This document shows, in pieces, positions 13,001-24,235 of a DNA stretch of 64,000 nucleotides (positions are counted from its first letter, which is position 1; each line of letters opens with the position of its first letter). Made by a program: the position numbers and the translations under genes. The notes under the pieces are model-generated. The model ran no database searches. It was not told the origin of the DNA and worked only from the letters and a program-made list of their open reading frames with translations. The DNA is from Scortum barcoo. Taxonomy: Eukaryota; Chordata; Actinopteri; Centrarchiformes; Terapontidae. Location of the stretch: assembly GCA_023238725.1 (NCBI GenBank), contig CM041534.1, positions 24,059,803 to 24,123,802 on the forward strand. The letters run 5' to 3'.

Positions 13001-16000
13001 GAATACAAGCTATGCAAAGCAGGTGTGTGTTTAGTGCTGTTGATTATTTCTGAATATTGCACCTTTGAAGCCGAGTAATCCACAAACCTGTACCGACAAC
13101 ACCTGAAAGTGCAGACTCTCATTGCAGGTGTGTTCCTTCTTCTCAGTTTCACCAAGAGGCTCTTTCTCTCTGATGGGTTGCATCACCGTATGTTTTAGCA
13201 TATTATGCAAACCAGAAGTGATCGGATGAGTCACTGGTGTGTAAAACAGGCCAGTATAATCATGGTGTTACAAAATTTGCTGAAATGACAGTCTGTAAGA
13301 GCGTCTTTTCACTAAATCTTCAGTTTTGTTGTTGTCAAACGGAGTAAACAGGACTGAGCATCTTTTTCCTTTTGATTAAAGTTTGAATTCTGTAGATACT
13401 CACAAGGTCATTGAGATTATTTATAAGCCAGAGCAGATAAAAACAACTTTTTTTTGCATTTGACAGCTTCCCAAATTCTATTTCTGTTTCTATCCTTGCT
13501 GACCTACTGTACTAGAAACCCTTTGTTTATCTACTTTGCTTTTTTACATGGTCAAATGAAAGCAAGATTGAATGACTTGATAACGTGGGTGATTTTTCCA
13601 GTCATGCTGCAGGAACTCCTTCACCTGCATCAGGTGACACCGCTGGCAAAATAAAAACTAAAAGAAAATGAAACAAGACCACAACAAATGGCTGCAGCTC
13701 GGGACGAAGACCAAACCAGTACAACGGCTTACATTTTGTTGATTGTAGATTGTGCATTCGAGGGAAAGAAAGAGGGAGTGCCAAAAAAACTAAACAACAG
13801 TGTAAATGAGAATGTAAATGGATAGAAAGAGAAAGAAATTGGAGCGAGGTGTTTATTTTGTGTTATCGAATCAGAAGAGAAGCCACATCTGATGATGAGA
13901 AAGACGACAGTGGAAACTCTACATTCCTCTCTCTCTCTCTAGTGGCGGTGTGTTGTTATTAAGCAGAGAGCAGATAAGGACACTGTCTCCACACTCGGCT
14001 GGTTACCGCCCTGCAGACTTGAAGTAAAAAAAAAACATCCTATAATGCCTCTGCAGGGAGCAGATGAGGACAGATGATCAATGCTGACAACTGATGCTGT
14101 ATTATGAGATTTTTCACCTTCTGTTTGTAAAGTCTGGCATTTAAGATGGAGACAAAATAACAAAGCTATTGAGCAGATGATCCCTTTAAGAAAAACATCC
14201 TTGTGAATTCAAAGCAACCAAAAATGCAAATGAGCTGATGTTTCAGCTGTCCGTGAATAAGAGCTTATGTTAAAGGTTATTCAGACGCTGAGCAAAAAAA
14301 GATGACAAATTGAAGGGAAATGCATCAAAGTACTCTTTCCTGAGTTTCATGCCAGCTCATGTCGACCATTTGTGCTGCTGATTGTGTGGTCGTCTTGGCT
14401 CATCAGAGGGAAACGATCAGTCAGAAGGGCTGTTACGTAATTCATTTGAAAAAAATAATCATGATCGTCGGAGTATAAAATGATTGACATTATAATGTTT
14501 AAACTTTCCATGCAGCTTTTGATAATGAAAATACTGTATGGAGCGTCACTATGAGTTAGTTGTTTAGGTTCTTTAAGTGTTATAATTCAGCAGCTTTACA
14601 TACCTTTGGGTAGTTACATTTAAGGAAATGCATTATATTTCCTGAACAAATCATATGTTTTGTGAAAAAAAGGTACTTATTTTGCATCTGAAATGTTGTG
14701 GAGCAAAATGTAAAGACTGAAATAAGTAACAAATACATCAAAATTGAACTTGGCAGCTTGGTGGCACAAGACAAAAAGATTAGGTCAACAAATTGCCCTT
14801 AAAGTACCCAGTTTCTCTCCTAATGTGAGCCCCCACAGCCCCACACTGGATAAGCTTGTACAGATAACGGAGATGCTGACTTGTTGTGTGTAACTAGGTG
14901 CTGGCTTAAGTATATTTCAGTACATTTTAACGTCCATGACATCCAGCATGAGAAGGTGTGATTGAGTTTTTTTGTTTTTTTTAATTTGTTGAAGTCGTTT
15001 GGTGTGTCACAGCTGTTCAATAGGTAAACCGTGAGGTGTGGCGCTCTCAGACACAGGACTCGCCCCTCGGAAACCTCTCATGCCAGTTGATTGTATCTAG
15101 ACAGCATAACCATGGAGTAAAGATTGATTGGTTAGTCTAAGAACACACACACTTCTACTCTAATACCAGCAGCCAAGACACCTGAGACATCTTATGTAGC
15201 TGTACTTCTGTACACCGTCACACGTGTAGTATGTAAGTGCTGCTCAGATTCTTAATCAATTCAACCTACTGAGCAAATGAAAAGTCTTTATTTTTGCACA
15301 TTACCATAACACAGTCCCCTTCAGTTAATCTGCCAATAAGATTGTGATGTGACGCTTTCAAAGCACTTTTTTTTATAACTGTCCAAATATTTAGTTTACA
15401 ACAAAATGAATCACAACCAAGCAGCAAATCCTAAAATTCAAGAAGCTGGAACCAGAGAGTATTTCAGCTCTGCTACGTGCACCAATAAAATCTCACAACC
15501 ACTTTAAGGTTTCTTGGTATTTGGCAATCGTTTGTATTCAATATATTAATATAACAGTAAAAAAATCTCAAACTTCTGGAGTCTCTTCATCTGTGATTTC
15601 ACTGAGCGTGTTTTCCTTGTAGTGACATGACTACTACTACAAATGAAAGATTATCAAGTTGGATTGGTAATGAAGGGATCCAGCTCATGTGTTATAATTG
15701 TTTCCAATAAATTCATGAATTCAGGTTGTATTATTATAAGTCATTATTTCAGAGGTTTCTGTGGTGTGGCGATGCACATCTGAACTGTAAAGAAGAAAAA
15801 CACAAACAAGTGCCGTGTAAAGCAACCAAGGTAAACAAAGACAAAATGTTGATGAGATTTGTACGGCACATTTATTCCTCCATATGTTCTGTCAAGGGTT
15901 GCAACTTGTATTGATTGTCGGAGTAAAAAATTCATTTTGAAAATAAATAATTAACTCTACCACTTGACAGACTGACTCACAGACAGATTCATGTTAATAG

Positions 16001-16180
16001 AGCTGTGCTACAGCCCGCCAAAAATGAATACAGTCAATCAGAAATCATGGGAAACCCATTGCTTTCCAAAATAAAGGACTTATTCATCTGGTGCTCTGCA
16101 CATTTCTGCTCCCTGGAGAAAAGCCATCTTGCTCTTTCACTCAGCATATTAAATTGCTTTTTAATGTTTATATAGGATGG
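10093..16180. other. Intergenic, largely featureless
   Basis: No gene recognised. A (TTA)-rich patch lies at 10201-10230 and a (CT)7 run at about 13926-13940. The T-rich stretch 11240-11430 resembles a decayed LINE 3' UTR (a CATCAGACTTTTTATC-like start, then TATT-rich sequence) but is too weak to call separately. Confidence 0.45.
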
Positions 16181-16209
16181 TGATTGGTGGCAACAAAATA
16201 TAGCTAATA

Positions 16210-16430
16210 GATCCCGCTCCCTTGTGACATCACAAGAGAAAGCTGGGAAACCCTGGTGACATCACAACAGAAAGCCAGGAGACCCCGCCCCCTGGTGACA
16301 TCACAACATAAAGCCAGGAGACCCCGCCCCCTGGTGACATCACAATAGAAAGTCAGCAGGTCCCGCCCCCCCCGGTGACATCACAATAGAAAGCCAGCAG
16401 GTCCCGCCCCCCCGGTGACATCACTGTAGA
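16210..16430 (+). repeat. Tandem array of GC-box plus TGACATCAC modules, probable promoter of the adjacent gene
   Basis: Six TGACATCAC motifs start at 16225, 16257, 16296, 16335, 16376 and 16416, giving steps of 32, 39, 39, 41 and 40 bases. Between them lie GAAAGCCAG-like segments and C-rich GC boxes (CCCCGCCCCC). TGACATCA differs by one base from the cAMP-response element TGACGTCA, and the C-runs fit Sp1/KLF sites. The array ends about 110 bases before the ATG at 16541. No TATA box is evident and an inverted CCAAT (ATTGG) lies near 16183. Regulation of the downstream gene is inferred from position and motif content. Confidence 0.7.
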
Positions 16431-16540
16431 ATCCTTTGATCTCAGCAACATCAAAGCAGCTCAGAACTGTCCAACTTTAGATAACCCAGCCGAAGAAGCA
16501 TTTTGAAGTCTGATTAGCAGAAAATCGTCGAACAGTCGCT

Positions 16541-17944
16541 ATGGAGCTGTCAGGATTTAAGGTAACCGCTTTCGTAAAGTTCCCCCCGATCCAAACATGC
16601 GACTTTTACCTCAACCCGTATGTACATTCGTTACTTGGAGACCATTGGAGCGCAATCAAATCTGGCACACTTGATAACAGCAGTATGACTTTGCTGGCTG
16701 ACTTATGTCAGCACATCATCCATTCAAGTTTCCAGATTATCCTGGAAAGTGTTTGGTCTGTCGCTTCAGACTGGAACAGGAAAGCTCTGCGGATATACGA
16801 TCATGTAGATCCTGAGGAGTGTTTCTTTGGTATAGCTGAGGGTGACGTCTTGACTAACCTGAGAAAGGTCCTTCCACAGGTGTTTGCTTATTCTCTACAC
16901 AGGATCAAACCTTTGCGCTGCCAGAGCTTAGACAAATTCATCGAGTTAGTCGCAAAAGAGGTGACAAGAAGAATCAACTTGAAAATATCCGAGTTAACTA
17001 GTGCAGAGTTTTTGTCTGGGATACCATTGATGCCCAGATGCGGATGCATCCCTTTCATGACTGTTTATACCATGATAGGCCTTGTTTCCCAAACGCTAAG
17101 GTGCACTTACCAGTGCCAGTGCTCACCAATGGACAGTACCACAGATGGACCTAAAGCAGTTTCAATCCGCAACCAAGAAATAGAGAAACCCCTTCATATA
17201 GTCATAGAGCAGGGGCTCTGTCATGTCACGTATTCCACTTGTAACAGAAACGCCTTTCAAATACTGACAGAAACCACCACATTTCAGCAGCCGCAAATTC
17301 AAAGCCTGAGCTCGACGTACTGGTTTGAGGACTCTGACAGCTGGATCACTTTGAGTTCTGGTTCTGAATTTTGGAGTGACGAATTTTCTGTCTCTGAAGA
17401 ATCTTCTGATTCCAGGGAACAAGAAAATGCTGAGGACCTGTCGGGTTCTGACCACGCTGATACACAGGACCAGACCGAAGGATTGATCAGCCAGGAGTCA
17501 GACACTGAACCAGCTGTGCCGGCTGTCTCTGCTGACATTTCTGAGAACGAGATGTCAGACGATGACGCCACAAAGCAGAGGCTTGTCGTGCTGCTGCTTA
17601 CAGGGCTCCTGCTGCACACCCAGAAGAAAGCGCGGCTATCGCTATGCCAAGAAGATTTACGCAGCATCACTCTGAGTCTTAGAGATAAGGCGCTGGGTGA
17701 GATTAAGTTTGCGGACATTGTTATAGACTCTGAGGGTAAAACTGTAAAGAGGGTCTACAAGGCTCTGTTTGGTGACCTGTGTCGGCATTTTGGGTCTGCA
17801 ACGGCGCTTTTGAAGGCCGTTGTATCACAAGATGCTGACGATCTTGTCATCCAGGCCTTGAAGACTCACATTACTAACCCTAACCCGACCCCAAAGAAGA
17901 TGCTGACGCCGTCGTCAGGTTCTTCTCATCTGTGGCATTACTAA
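16541..17944 (+). CDS. Intronless gene for an uncharacterised 467-residue protein
   Basis: I do not recognise this protein. It is by far the longest non-repetitive open frame in the window. The ATG has a strong Kozak context (G at -3, G at +4). No signal peptide or clear membrane segment is seen. Residues about 30-165 are helix-prone and mixed-charge, with a block containing ELVAKEVTRRI. Residues about 165-195 are Cys-rich (RCGCIPF, RCTYQCQC). Residues about 262-345 are a Ser/Asp/Glu-rich, probably disordered acidic linker. Residues about 345-450 form a second helix-prone region (ITLSLRDKALGEI, RVYKALFGDLCRHFG). The acidic linker between two helical regions suggests a soluble, possibly nuclear or scaffold protein, but that is speculation. 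The absence of introns could mean a retrocopy or a single-exon family; no poly-A tract follows directly. The last residues (WHY) come from a tandem duplication described separately. Codon use is ordinary for the locus. Confidence 0.75.
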   Translation: MELSGFKVTAFVKFPPIQTCDFYLNPYVHSLLGDHWSAIKSGTLDNSSMTLLADLCQHIIHSSFQIILESVWSVASDWNRKALRIYDHVDPEECFFGIAEGDVLTNLRKVLPQVFAYSLHRIKPLRCQSLDKFIELVAKEVTRRINLKISELTSAEFLSGIPLMPRCGCIPFMTVYTMIGLVSQTLRCTYQCQCSPMDSTTDGPKAVSIRNQEIEKPLHIVIEQGLCHVTYSTCNRNAFQILTETTTFQQPQIQSLSSTYWFEDSDSWITLSSGSEFWSDEFSVSEESSDSREQENAEDLSGSDHADTQDQTEGLISQESDTEPAVPAVSADISENEMSDDDATKQRLVVLLLTGLLLHTQKKARLSLCQEDLRSITLSLRDKALGEIKFADIVIDSEGKTVKRVYKALFGDLCRHFGSATALLKAVVSQDADDLVIQALKTHITNPNPTPKKMLTPSSGSSHLWHY

Positions 17945-17985
17945 CCCCTAACCCGCAAAGAAGAAAAGTTCTTCTTCATCTGAGT
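17869..17985 (+). repeat. Imperfect tandem duplication across the stop codon of the orphan gene
   Basis: Unit 1 (17869-17935) and unit 2 (17936-17985) both start CATTACTAACC, continue CTAACCCG, AAAGAAGA, TTCTTC and end CATCTG. Unit 2 lacks 17 bases present in unit 1. CATCTG recurs exactly 50 bases later (17927 and 17977), which is not a multiple of three, so the reading frame meets TAA at 17942 within unit 2. The CTAACCCTAACC in unit 1 is telomere-like by chance only. Confidence 0.75.
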
Positions 17986-18360
17986 GACATGGCGAAGCCC
18001 TTCACTGGCTGCTTCAGCCGTCGCTTCTGCAATAAGGTCCAATAAGGTCCCCTACCCCCCCCCCCGTCCTGACAGTTTTCACACTGCAGCTTCACGGCAG
18101 CCCGAGGATTCGCCGCCTTCACCTGACTGTGAAGACTGAGTGTGAGTTTACCCCTTAGTTAGTTGTTGGGTTTCCTCCGGGTGCTCCGGTTTCTTCCCAC
18201 TTTCCCCAAACCACCGGGCGTTTTTAACGTCTCAAATAGTAGCCCATAGCCCCCCGCGCCCCTCACTTTCCAATTAAATAATTAAATTGTTAATGTCACT
18301 TAAAATCACAACATTTGAAGTGTCATATATGTTCTGTTGTCTTAGTTCTTAATTAAAGCC

Positions 18361-18377
18361 ATTAAATTTAAAATAAA
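18361..18377 (+). terminator. Candidate polyadenylation signals of the orphan gene
   Basis: ATTAAA at 18361 and AATAAA at 18372-18377 lie about 430 bases after the stop codon and are followed by a T/G-rich stretch, as expected of a cleavage site. AT-rich DNA gives such hexamers often, so this is only a candidate. Confidence 0.4.
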
Positions 18378-18379
18378 CT

Positions 18380-21300
18380 TGTTTACATTTGAACATCGTT
18401 TGGCTGTACATTCTGAATTTGTTATGACTGACCCACCATTCGATACTGCTTATCAGTAAAAAGGGGAAAGTAATTTATATTTACACGGGAGATACAAAGA
18501 TAGGTATATATTTATCTATTTATAGGTTACATATTCATTCAAAAAAGAAATATATATATATTTAATATAGGTGCAATGACTTTGAAGCATGATTTTACTC
18601 ATGTGAATGTCTATAAATGGATTTGAAGGGGTTGGCAAAATATAATCATTTAAACTCTTCTTAAATGGTCATATTGTCTTCATGTGGGAAGCTAAAGCGA
18701 TGTTGACACCGGACAAAATGAAGGACAGTCTGTTTTAAAACCGTCTGCAGTGAGGGACTGACATCGACCGACAAAGAACTCGAGATGCAAATGAAAACAA
18801 ATCATTTGCAAACTCCCGAATCTCAACCTCTCACATATACAAAACACAGAAAGAAAAATGAAACTATCAGCATGACTAAAACAATGATAATAAATGAAAC
18901 TTTAAAAAAACAGGAATAAAAACCAATCACTGCAATTTTTTGCTGACAAATTATTCACAATTAAAATGTATAATTAAAGAAAATTTAAGGATCTTCCACT
19001 GAAACTAGAATAAAGCTGACAAGAGCATAACAATTGGGATCAAACTAAGTTTATAACAACGTTGAAAAAAAACATATTTGAAGGCTGTATATTTTTTTTT
19101 GGATAGATTTCCAAAAATCAGAGTTGGAAAAACAAACAAACATGAAATGTCTTTAGACTGGCGTTTGAGAGACTGAATTTGTAGTAATTTAGACAAAATC
19201 TCTTGTTTATTGGGGTTGAACTGATGTGAGTTTCAGACAGTGGTCAGTCTTAGTTGGCTCCTGTTTGCTAGAGAAGATCCACAGACTGATGCTATCTGCT
19301 TCGTCTAGACATCAGACCGTCTGCTGGATTAACCCCACGCTGGGAGGCCTGTTAGTGGTGGGGGGGTCATCTTCATCTTCATCGTCTCCGTCTTTCTGAC
19401 CATCAAGTGACTTCTGCTTCTGGCCAATCTGAAGCCAATCTGAAGGATACGTACAGACACATAATCCACTAAAAAAATTAATCCAGTCTGGTGAGGAAAA
19501 CCTAAAAGAAATTAGCCTCAATGCTAAAATCTTTTTCCTGCACTCGTTCTCTTTGTCCTGCCTGTGGTGACTAATGCGCCTGTTACCACATAGTAAAACA
19601 GTTTTCATATATTGTAATAATTTATGGTTAATTCTGTAAACATTACAAGAAGATGAGTGCTGGTGCTTTTGAGGTAAAATTACAGGAGCATGTAATCTGT
19701 GCTCGATCAGGATGAATAACATGTTGTTTTGGGCTCTTCTTGTCAGAGCGCTGAGGAGGAATTTGCAGAACATCATCAAAAGGACTCCTCATTATCAGCC
19801 CCGGGTGTGTGTGGACGCTCTGCACAATTAAACCTGCTGCTGCACATCAAAGACACACTGCAGACAGTGGAGGAGGTGGAAACAGATCAGAAACACACCA
19901 CAGATTATGTGATGGCCTCCCTGATTGATGGAGGTCAAACTTCTGCATGCATGTGTTTGAGCGCATATAAAAGGCCAGAGTTTAACCTACTTTATTTAAT
20001 TCAGGAAGGAAAGCAATGAAAAGCCTGAACTCTGTTTAATGCTCAAAGCTAATACTTCAATACTGAAAACTTCCTTCTCTCACCAGTAGTGCAACCTAAT
20101 GTAATGTAATTAGACCAAAGGTGATAGAGAAGGCAAAAACTGCTTAAAAATTAAAGGTGATAAGTAGTGAAATATGGCTGTAGTTGTAGTTTTGTCCGTA
20201 TATATGGTGCTGTTTTCATTGAACTTGGTATATTTCTGCTGGGCGTATTTAACCTGATGTTGCAGAATTGTAATTCGTCATAATCATCTTACTTATGTCT
20301 TTCTTTTATCTTCAGCCATTTGCCACCCACTCCTATTGCAAAACCCTCCCTCTGAGGAAAAGGACGTTGTCTTTCTGAGCTGCCTCTCCCTAGATTTTTG
20401 TTTTTTCTTTTGAGCAGGGCTAGAGTACCTGAAAACATAACGCAAAAGCAGACTGCATCTTCAGAATAAAATGAATGTGGTAAAAAAAAAAAAAGTTTTT
20501 TTATTTTGTCAAAAAAGCTGCATGAGTATTGTACATGTCAGTGTCTCTCAGTATTCAGATACACTAAAAACTAGGTTACTTTCATTGGATGCATCCAAAG
20601 TTAATGGTGTCAACACTGAACAGAACAACTGCTAAAAGTACTTGTGTGCAAAGTGTCTGCTTTGCTTTCTACTTCACTAAATAAGGTCACTTTACTTCCT
20701 GGATTGCAGAATCTGCAGAATGCAGAATCATCCAGATCCAGGCACACCGAGCTGCAAGTTGTTAACCACCAACCGTTCGATTGGTGTATTTGTGTTGAGT
20801 AATGTTTGCCTAGTTTCCATTTGTTTGTCTTTTGAATCATTCATTGGAGGGGGGGGGGTATTAGCTGGATTAAAATGATTATACACAGCTAAAGAAAACA
20901 ATCAATTGACAAGAAAAGTGATCATGATATCGGTGTGAAAATGATGATATGGCAGTGGGGTGAGTGGTTCTTTCTGTCGTAGCTGTGTGGTTTTACTCGT
21001 GAGTTTGTTAAAACAAAGCCTCAGATTGGCTGATTGGACTTGGAGGCCTCTTATTGACCGAGGGAGGAACCTGTGAACAGCCTCCGATTGTTCTCAGGAA
21101 TGACGCCTCCAACGCAGGTCTGTTTAACTTTCTTATGGTAAGAGCTTAAGCATTGATCCGAGCAAACCCAGAGCTGCCATACTTCATTACGTCAGTTATC
21201 AGCAGTATGTACAGAGGTGACACCAAGTCAAGTTCAAGGTGGTGGGAGGAGGAGATGGCACAAAAGGAGGCCATGGACTTTTTTTCTCTTTTCTTGATGG

Positions 21301-23960
21301 ATCTTTCACAGTTAAAACAAGAGAGGCTGTTAAAGAAACGCAAACATGTACAAACACATGCACTCGCTCAGGAGCAGAATGAGAAAAAATAATAGAAGCT
21401 TCTTTGTTAAATTTATGTTTGTTTTTTACATTTATGATCGGTACTTTTTTGTGAATTATCTTGGATAATAATGGTGTGTAACTAGGGCCCATTCATCGAT
21501 ATAGGAGAATGGGCGATGTAAATATTAAAGAAAAGGTGGAGGAGACAAACACCAGCTACGACTCCGACCACAACAAGCAAGACCATCTCTACTTTCATCT
21601 ATACATCTGCCTCAACATAGGAGCAAACACTGTGGTGGATATGGACGTAGGTGGAAAACAAGAAATGCATAACAATTTGGACAGTCTCTCTCGCATTGGA
21701 GAAAATGTTGTGTTTATACAAGCACTCTGAGTGGTCGTAAGGGTAGAAATGCAGTATAAAAAATCTTTTACCATAGTGTATACTGTCATTAGCATATATG
21801 TCAGTGGTAATTGCATTTCCTGGCAGCCTGTATTGCCAAAAGTATATTGTTTTATTACATGAATGCCGAATGTCCTGTCTAATGAATGAGTGCCAAATGA
21901 AAGTCATGCTGTGTGCAGCAATAAATATCAATAAAAGACTTTAAGAACTAGTTTGTACAATCGATCCATGCAATAAGCAGCATTTATATTTATATTTATC
22001 TTTATATTTATTATATTTGTATTCTTACTGTACATATTCTGTTTTATTGTATTTTTGTATATTTCTATTGTGTCCTCTGTATCAGAGCAACTGAACATCA
22101 AGATTCACCCAAGAGGAGATGAGTGAGATCAATAATAATAATAGTAATATGAATGATGTTATACCACAGAATACAGAACCACAGAATATTTCAATAATTT
22201 CACAACACAAATTCATGCAAGTCACAGTATCAAATCAGTATCATCTAGATTACTGCCTGGTTATAGTATACACTGATGACACCTCGCTTCCTGTGACGGC
22301 AAAAGACCCAATGACTCATTTTAGAGCTCTCATCTGTCCAGACATGGCAATTCACTGATCACTGCTGCAATCATTGTATTGAAAATGCATTCACAGGAAA
22401 GAGCCAGACAGTTTACAGCCTTGACTCTGTCTTTAATAGTTTACAATAAAACTGTACAAACTTCATCATTGAGAAACTGAAAATTACAATGAGCAGTCAG
22501 TGCTGTGTATCGAAAGAGTGTCAATAAATATGTGGCTACACATTTTATTGCTTAACAACATAACATATGCTACATAACACAAACCGCACCTGTGATATTG
22601 ATTAATTAACAACTGCCCACAAATGTTATGTTCTTGTAAATGTGATTATATGCAACAGTAATTATAAAGGAGCTGAATTTTGAATGAAGTGATTAACTCA
22701 TTAAAATATTAAATGTTTGTAAAAGCCGGAATATGAAGGATACAGAGTTTACAGTCAGAAATGTGAATCTGACCCCTTAACTTTAAAGTGTAAACATTAA
22801 CATTAAGAGCACACAGTTACTGACACAGTATTTCTTATCAGGAAGGGAGCTAAAGCAGTTTATGGCCATAGATTACTGTAACTAGACTGAGCACTATATT
22901 GCAAAATATGTTGAGGCTGGGGGGAAACATTGCTGGCTCTGCAATGTAGAGATATATTTTCAGACAGAAAACATATTTCAGTTTTTAAATAGTAATGGTG
23001 ATGTGAGCAGGACGAGAACAAGAAATGTGTTTCGCAAGCCGCTGATAATCTTGCAGGATGAGTGACCATATTTGGGCTTCAGGAAGTCCTGGAATTCCTT
23101 CAGGTGAGTTATGAGTGAGTTATGACGTCATCATGGAAAGGTAGGTGGGAGGGAGGTGGGTAAGAGTACACACTGAATACTATCTTATTCGTTTCCTGTC
23201 ACTGATAATCAGAAAAAACAACCCACATCATTCCACAGTGTGATCCTGAACGCTGCAAATCAACGCCATCCTGCAATCTCTGTCACAGATTCACTGATTA
23301 ACAGGCAGATTTTAATTCAAAAAGCATAAAAACTATATAATGACTGCAGCTTTCAAACTTTTCTCACGTTGGGGTGTTCTTATCTGGTCTAAGCAGTAGA
23401 TTTATTGCTCCAGTTTGCCCAGTAAACAGCAGATTGTTGATTGTTATTTTGACCCCTGAAGAAAAGGAGCTCCCACCATATCAAGTTACCCCTCCATCTG
23501 TCAGAGGGGGAGAAACCAAGAGAGAGATAACTACCGAGGACAAGCAAAGGGAGGTGGGCTGAGCTATTATTAACTCTTCATTGTTGGTGTGTAAAGTGGA
23601 AAACCTGCCCACAGGTTTAGTCGTAAAGGAATCCAAGCCACTAAAAATGTGCTGCCTTTGTCTCGGCTGTTTGCTGCTGAGCCGTTTCTTTCCATTTGCC
23701 ACCTGCTTCTCTGCTGCTTAATGCTTAATCACCACAAATATGTGCGACAGGTTTGACAAAGCTTATCTTCTGCCTCAATTCCGTGTAAAGTACGAATAAT
23801 ATTTATCTGTGAGATATACGGTGCTATTTTGGGAGTTAGTATTTATGTTTAATCCAAACAATAAAAAATGCACAAAGACATCAAATTAACCTGCAACTTC
23901 AAAAACATTGATTTTATTATAATCTGCAGGTCCTGGATCTCGTCTCGTCTACATCAACCC
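18380..23960. other. Intergenic, nothing recognised apart from simple sequence
   Basis: AT-rich DNA. Contains a G-run at about 20849-20858, an AAT-rich patch near 22131-22150, a perfect palindromic CRE (TGACGTCA, 23123-23130), and a TTTATAT-rich patch at about 21980-22080 that may be a LINE 3' UTR remnant. No exon is supported. Confidence 0.4.
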
Positions 23961-24235
23961 CATCTAGTGACACCTTCTAAAGCACATCACAAAACTTACA
24001 TTTTCAAAAAGCCTTTCATTACTGCAACCACGTCTCTATTTTATTTCCAACATGTCTTACGTTTTTCTTATCTGTGGTGTTCTTATCATTATCATTGTGT
24101 ATTTTATTCATTTTTATTTTGGTGTTTTCCTCAAGGCTCTGATTTAATTTTTCCTCAGTCGTTTTTCATTTTAATCCTGTCTCAACCGTGTAAAGCACTT
24201 CTCAAATATATTTATCGCCCAGATTGTTTTCAAGG
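23960..24235 (+). mobile_element. Decayed 3' end of a LINE-like element
   Basis: One frame reads KTYIFKKPF, resembling the C-terminal KTHLF.KAF pattern that ends many fish LINE reverse-transcriptase ORFs. It is followed by a T-rich tail with TTTTATTCATTTTTATTTT and GTGTAAAGCACTT, which parallels the usual 'gtaaagcactttg' tail. Short and divergent; clade not assigned. Confidence 0.35.

Noticed and set aside
16210..16430. CRISPR array
   Set aside because: Repeats are contiguous and diverged with no unique spacers, in a vertebrate genome; it is a minisatellite.
17299..17718. 139-codon minus-strand open frame inside the orphan gene
   Set aside because: Shadow of the acidic Ser-rich coding region on the opposite strand; low-complexity Ser/Glu product.
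17869..17950. Interstitial telomere repeat
   Set aside because: CTAACCCTAACCC appears only twice, within the small tandem duplication; too short for a telomeric tract.
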